From Rhodococcus sp. P1Y (lineage in GTDB: Bacteria; Actinomycetota; Actinomycetes; Mycobacteriales; Mycobacteriaceae): a stretch of 64,000 nt of DNA. The translations under genes and the position numbers were made by a program. Below the pieces are notes generated by a model. That model had not been told where the DNA came from. It searched no databases and saw only the letters and a list, made by a program, of their open reading frames with translations. Shown here piece by piece: positions 60,394-64,000 of this stretch (position 1 is its first letter; every line of letters starts with the position of its first letter). The stretch is from assembly GCF_003641205.1 (NCBI RefSeq), contig NZ_CP032762.1, positions 992,001 to 1,056,000 on the forward strand. Reading direction: 5' to 3'.

Positions 60394-62604
60394 TCAAAAT
60401 GGTGGTGGGCGGTGCTTTTCGCGTTCGGCAACAATTGCGCGGTGTTCGAGGAATCTGGTGCGGAGGTAGTGGGCGTCGGCGCGGTCCCGAGGGTCCGTGA
60501 GGCGTGCGATGTCGGCGAGGGTCGGTGCACCCCCTTCAGTGTTGTGGCGTAGGAGTTTGTGCCATTCGGTGTCCTGGTCGGTGATGTTGGTTTCCCACCA
60601 CGTGGGTTCGTAGAGTTCGTCGGGCGGTTCGGCGGTCGTCTCACGTGCGTCGGCGCCGTCCGGGTCTGCGTCTGCGTCTGCGTCAAAGTCGATGTCGATG
60701 TCGTAGGTGATGTAGGTGGTGCCGTCGGCTGACACGCCGGTGGCCGGGTCTATCTGGGTGCTGTTAGGTGTGGCGCCCGGTGTTGGTGGTGTGCTTGGGC
60801 GGTAGCGCCGGGTGTGCTGGAAGTCGTCGGGCACGGTCACGGTGCCGTAGGTGGCGGCTGTGATGCGGTGCAGCCCAACGCCGGAACGCCAGTAGATGCC
60901 GTTGCCGTCGAGTTTGGCACATGCCCAGAGTTGGAGGGTTTTGGCGTGGTGGTGATAGCTGCAGAGGGGGTGGAGGTTGGCGAGGATGGTCCATCCGCCT
61001 GCAGTGGGATTGTGGTGGTCGAAGGGGACGATGTGGTCGATGTCGCAGCGCGATGCGGGCACGCTGCAACCAGGGAAGGTGCAGTGGAAATAGGTCGCGC
61101 GTACGAGCGCGACGAGGGTGGCGGATGGCCGATAGGTCAGCGCACCTGGTGGCGGGAAGGTGAGTCCGCCGTGGCCATCGGGGTGGTGGCCTTCGGCGAG
61201 AGCGGGGTCGGCGGCAGCGGCGGCGAGGAACTCAGTGATGGCTTCGGTGAGTGCTGCTTCTTCGCCGAGTCTGGAGTTGGTCCCTGAACCGGGTTGTATT
61301 GTGCGCCTGCCCTTCTTGGCGATCGACGGCAGTGGCGCGGCTGGGCGCGTGCGGCCGCGGGCGATGATGCGGCGGGCGCGTGGGCGTATGCGACCGCGAC
61401 CGGTCGGCGGTGCTGGTGGTGGTGGAGTCGGGGGTGCTGGGGGTGGAGTCGGTATACCGCCATCACCAGCGTCGTCGTGACCGTCGCCAGGCTCGGGCCC
61501 GTCGTCCGTGTTCGAGTCGTCTGAAGTTGGTGGCCTTGGTTCGGGTGATGAAGTGCCGGTTGTGGTTTCGGACGACGCGCTGCTGCAAGTTTCGCTGGCC
61601 TCGCCGCTGTTGTTGGTGGCGTGCTGCTGGGCGGCGTCGATGAGGTCGGTCAAGAGGGCCTGCCAGCGCGCGTCGCGGGCGATCAGGCGTGCGGTGTCGG
61701 CGTCGAGAACCGTGCCGTCTGCGAGGGTCGCGGGGTGGTCGTTGAGGCCGAGGAGGGTGTCGAGGTCGATGTGGATGTTGATCAGGGGTGTGCGGCGTGC
61801 GGGGGTGAAGTCGGGTGCGCTGGCGACGGGGCAGGTGTCGGTGCCGCATGCGCACGCGACGGAGTCTTCGCGGTGAAACAGGGCCAGAAGCGCGTATCCC
61901 TGCAATTGTCTAGCGGTGCGGGGGTCTTTGGGGCAGACAGTGGCGGCGAGTTCGGTGAGGATGGCCTCGCATTCGGCGCCTTCGAGAGTGGTCATTTTCG
62001 CGATGAGGGTGGCCAGGCCGTCGGTTCCGCGTCGGATGTCGGCGCAACGTTGGTCGGAGACTGCGCGCTCGCGTGCCGCGGCGGCTTCGTCGGGGTCGTG
62101 TTCGATCCACAGTCGCCAGATGTTGTCGGTGAGGGCGCGGGAGTTGCAGCGCAGTGCTGCCGCGAGAATGTCCGGTTCGAGGGCTGTAGCGGTAGCGTCG
62201 CTGGCGCGCTGCAAGGTCAGTGCGATGGTGCGCACTCGTGGGTAGTCCAAGTCCCCTACCGTGAACGCGGCGTCGATGCCCGGTAGCCGGTCAGCGAGCG
62301 CGGTGGCGACGATGATCATCTCTCGGGTCACTGTGCGCGAGAGCGACAGGGCGACGGCCGCGTCGCATTCGGTGGCTGTGCGGGCGCGGGCGACATCGGG
62401 TTGATGATCGGGGTGATCAGAGCCGATGAAGTGAACATCCATCTCTGCGCCGAATCGGATTTCGCCGAGTATGTGCACTTCGTGAACGAGTGCGGCAGCA
62501 GCGATGTTCTCGGTACGGCGGGCGTCGGCGAGGCGGGCCACCGATGCGGCCGCTGCCGCATCGGCTTCGGATCTGATGTGCGTGGAGCCCCCCGGCTGTT
62601 CCAT
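60394..62604 (-). CDS. DUF222 and HNH endonuclease domain protein (13E12 family), SOS-boxed
   Basis: A 736-residue second member of the 13E12 family. N-terminal DUF222 core (residues of about 20-330), Asp/Glu/Pro/Thr-rich linker (SSETTTGTSSPEP, then PPAPPTPPPPAPP), a basic stretch, and the HNH domain at about 508-556 with CTFPGCSVPASRCDIDHIVPFDHH and HPLCSYHHHAKTL. The C-terminus has low-complexity DIDIDFDADADADPDG. The ATG at 62604 (MEQPGGSTH) was chosen because an SOS box spans 62619-62634, so the ATG at 62640 is unlikely. It differs clearly from the gene at 3009-5402, so the two are paralogs rather than a recent duplication. Confidence 0.88.
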   Translation of the reverse strand: MEQPGGSTHIRSEADAAAAASVARLADARRTENIAAAALVHEVHILGEIRFGAEMDVHFIGSDHPDHQPDVARARTATECDAAVALSLSRTVTREMIIVATALADRLPGIDAAFTVGDLDYPRVRTIALTLQRASDATATALEPDILAAALRCNSRALTDNIWRLWIEHDPDEAAAARERAVSDQRCADIRRGTDGLATLIAKMTTLEGAECEAILTELAATVCPKDPRTARQLQGYALLALFHREDSVACACGTDTCPVASAPDFTPARRTPLINIHIDLDTLLGLNDHPATLADGTVLDADTARLIARDARWQALLTDLIDAAQQHATNNSGEASETCSSASSETTTGTSSPEPRPPTSDDSNTDDGPEPGDGHDDAGDGGIPTPPPAPPTPPPPAPPTGRGRIRPRARRIIARGRTRPAAPLPSIAKKGRRTIQPGSGTNSRLGEEAALTEAITEFLAAAAADPALAEGHHPDGHGGLTFPPPGALTYRPSATLVALVRATYFHCTFPGCSVPASRCDIDHIVPFDHHNPTAGGWTILANLHPLCSYHHHAKTLQLWACAKLDGNGIYWRSGVGLHRITAATYGTVTVPDDFQHTRRYRPSTPPTPGATPNSTQIDPATGVSADGTTYITYDIDIDFDADADADPDGADARETTAEPPDELYEPTWWETNITDQDTEWHKLLRHNTEGGAPTLADIARLTDPRDRADAHYLRTRFLEHRAIVAEREKHRPPPF

Positions 62605-62618
62605 GCTGTCTACTGTAA

Positions 62619-62634
62619 TAGAACAGATGTTCGA
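62619..62634 (-). promoter_or_regulatory. SOS (LexA) box upstream of second DUF222/HNH gene
   Basis: Plus-strand TAGAACAGATGTTCGA; on the coding (minus) strand TCGAACATCTGTTCTA matches TCGAACN4GTTCGA at 11 of 12 fixed positions. It lies 15-30 bp upstream of the ATG at 62604. Confidence 0.8.
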
Positions 62635-62778
62635 ATGCAAGCCTGAAAGTGTTGTCTGTCAATGCTTTACGATTGAAGAATCAACATCACTACGCCCGGC
62701 ATCGGGGACTGTTCGGATGCACGGACTTCTGCCACCGACTGTGTTGCCGATCGGCCTTGATGTGAGACGCTGTCCGAC

Positions 62779-63636
62779 ATGGTGAGCGTTGGGGCGTGGT
62801 CGTGGGCGGACAAGGCGTCGAGGATCGGTTGGAAGACGGTCGGTCGTCGAGTGGATTTGGACGGCGCACAATCTTGGCTGAGGGGGCCGACAGCGGGGTC
62901 CGGCGTGGTCAGGGACGGTTGGCTGCAGAAGGAGGCCGATCGGATCGGTGGCGCGGTCGTCCCCGGTTCGGAGTCCGACGGATTGCTACACGACTTCGGC
63001 GCTTTGACAGGGCCCGAGTTCGATCCCGATGAGATCGATCCACGTATTCGAGAGTTCTACGAGCACACCGCGCAGTGGAGGATGGACGCCTGGACGCAGT
63101 GGACGCGAGGCTTCGGCGTCCCAGGTTCTGCAATCGAGTATCTGTACGGCAAAAGGGTTCAGCAACTGGCACTTCCGGTGCAGCCCTTGGCGGTTGCGCA
63201 CGGTGTCGACAGCGAAGTGATCGAAATCGTAGATGCAACAGGCGAGCACGCTGGGTCTGCCTGGCTCAGAAAGCTTCGCAAGTCCGGCGATTTCATGTAC
63301 AGCGGTTACTACCGGGCGACGACGCTGCCAGAGGGCGACGGTCCCAGTGTGCACGTCACCTTTCCACTCGAAGACGGCAACGTCCAGGTGTTCCTGAAGC
63401 CGAGCGTCGGTGAAGGTGGTTCGTTGATCTTGACCTCGCCCGCGGGGAAGTTCGGCGAAGATGGCGCCTACACGGTCGTCGCCGAGAAGAACGCAGACTA
63501 TGCGTCCCGGGCCCCCATTCACGAAGTGTTTCACGTGTACGTGGACGACGAGGGGGTGCTCCGGACCGACCATGTGTTGAAGTTGTGGGGGCTGACTGCG
63601 GTACGCCTCCACTACCGACTGACGCCGAAAGGCTGA
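62779..63636 (+). CDS. conserved hypothetical protein
   Basis: A 285-residue protein with no recognised family. It begins MVSVGAWSWADKASRIGWKTVGRRVDL and has aromatic-rich blocks YEHTAQWRMDAWTQWTRGFGVPGSAIEYLYGKRVQQLALP, then DFMYSGYYRATTLPEGDGPSVHVTFPLEDGNVQVFLKPSVGEGGSLILTSP and HEVFHVYVDDEGVLRTDHVLKLWGLTAVRLHYRL. The second half alternates beta strands. There is no signal peptide. The ATG at 62779 lies 175 bp from the divergent DUF222 gene. The next gene starts 17 bp after its stop. Confidence 0.7.
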   Translation: MVSVGAWSWADKASRIGWKTVGRRVDLDGAQSWLRGPTAGSGVVRDGWLQKEADRIGGAVVPGSESDGLLHDFGALTGPEFDPDEIDPRIREFYEHTAQWRMDAWTQWTRGFGVPGSAIEYLYGKRVQQLALPVQPLAVAHGVDSEVIEIVDATGEHAGSAWLRKLRKSGDFMYSGYYRATTLPEGDGPSVHVTFPLEDGNVQVFLKPSVGEGGSLILTSPAGKFGEDGAYTVVAEKNADYASRAPIHEVFHVYVDDEGVLRTDHVLKLWGLTAVRLHYRLTPKG

Positions 63637-63653
63637 CCGGGTTAGGGTCGCCC

Positions 63654-64000
63654 ATGGCCGATTCCGCGTCCGACGCCGACATCACGCGAATCCTCAGGTC
63701 CGCGGGATGCGTCTTCGCGGAATCCGAGGCGGCGCTGCTCATCGATGGATTCACCGGTAGCGACCTCGACGACGCCGTTGCCCGACGGGTCGACGGCACC
63801 CCGCTGGAGCAGATTCTCGGATGGGCCGAATTCTGTGGTCTGCGAATCTTCGTCGAGCCTGGAGTGTTCGTGCCGCGCAGGCGAACCGAGCTCCTGGTCC
63901 ACCGAGCAGCAGTGACGAGTCCGCGCATCGTCGTCGATATGTGTTGCGGCTCAGGAGCGGTGGCAACAGCTCTCGCACACCGGCTCACTGGGGTGCAGGT
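63654..64000 (+). CDS. PrmC/HemK-like protein N5-glutamine methyltransferase, N-terminal part
   Basis: The first 115 residues of a gene that runs off the right edge. The helical N-terminal domain (ITRILRSAGCVFAESEAALLIDG, DDAVARRVDGTPLEQILGWAEFCGLRIFVEPGVFVPRRRTELLVHRA) and the start of the SAM-binding domain (VVDMCCGSGAVATALA) match the actinobacterial putative N5-glutamine methyltransferase family. True PrmC methylates class I release factors at GGQ; the catalytic NPPY motif would lie beyond the window. Confidence 0.88.
   Translation, partial: MADSASDADITRILRSAGCVFAESEAALLIDGFTGSDLDDAVARRVDGTPLEQILGWAEFCGLRIFVEPGVFVPRRRTELLVHRAAVTSPRIVVDMCCGSGAVATALAHRLTGVQ

Noticed and set aside
61621..62286. 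Plus-strand 221-codon frame over the second DUF222/HNH gene
   Set aside because: An antisense shadow with no recognisable domain; GC-rich sequence keeps the opposite frames open.

Overview
The window is a gene-dense, GC-rich stretch of chromosome with about 70 protein genes and one tRNA. There are many GTG starts, 4-bp ATGA/GTGA overlaps, actinobacterial SOS boxes, two DUF222/HNH (13E12-type) proteins, a monoglyceride lipase like Rv0183, alkane hydroxylase, numerous TetR/MarR regulators and numerous flavin or NAD(P) oxidoreductases. This points to Nocardiaceae, most likely Rhodococcus in the broad sense; the genus is an inference. No prophage, IS element, plasmid origin, rRNA or CRISPR array is visible.

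Layout. 0-13 kb: LLM oxidoreductase fragment diverging from a thiolase, VOC protein, secreted PDZ protease whose signal peptide is out of frame, SOS-boxed DUF222/HNH protein, NTF2-like protein, hydrolase/TetR pair, metallophosphoesterase, DUF72 protein, small alarmone synthetase, a Cys-rich small protein and an SxxK lipoprotein coupled to a winged-helix regulator. 13-19 kb: DoxX, a 107-bp inverted repeat, SNF2-like helicase, and an overlapping GATase / lactate-oxidase-like / GH13 amylase operon. 19-25 kb: a TPP riboswitch controls an SDR plus an NtaA/DszA-type monooxygenase; then TetR/MDR reductase, epoxide-hydrolase-like protein and a free-standing LeuA regulatory domain behind a branched-chain amino acid leader peptide and attenuator. 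25-34 kb: AAA ATPase, AlkB without rubredoxin, lipases, amidohydrolase, quinone oxidoreductase, TetR-ABC1 kinase operon and DUF998 protein. 34-46 kb: initiator tRNA, LON-domain protein, hydrolase, compact A-PCP-TE NRPS, MacB-like ABC exporter, endonuclease IV, an orphan condensation-domain lobe, DUF309 and a Bcr/CflA efflux pump. 46-64 kb: aldo-keto reductase, VOC protein, AlkA-like glycosylase, AcuI-type reductase, RNase H, LLM-MarR-pirin operon, ZapE/TetR, glycerophosphodiesterase lipoprotein, two-component system, SDR, HhH protein, a second SOS-boxed DUF222/HNH protein, an unknown protein and the start of a PrmC-like methyltransferase.

Cross-cutting themes. (1) A dispersed repeat of about 23 bp (core GGAGCGnAGCCTGCGGAG) occurs at least eight times, both between genes and in frame inside four proteins, in three reading frames. 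(2) Three SOS-like boxes, two of them in front of DUF222/HNH genes. (3) Two riboregulated units: thiamine pyrophosphate and branched-chain amino acids. (4) Many regulator genes sit beside clean palindromes that are candidate operators. All functions are read from sequence motifs and family knowledge; no database search was possible.
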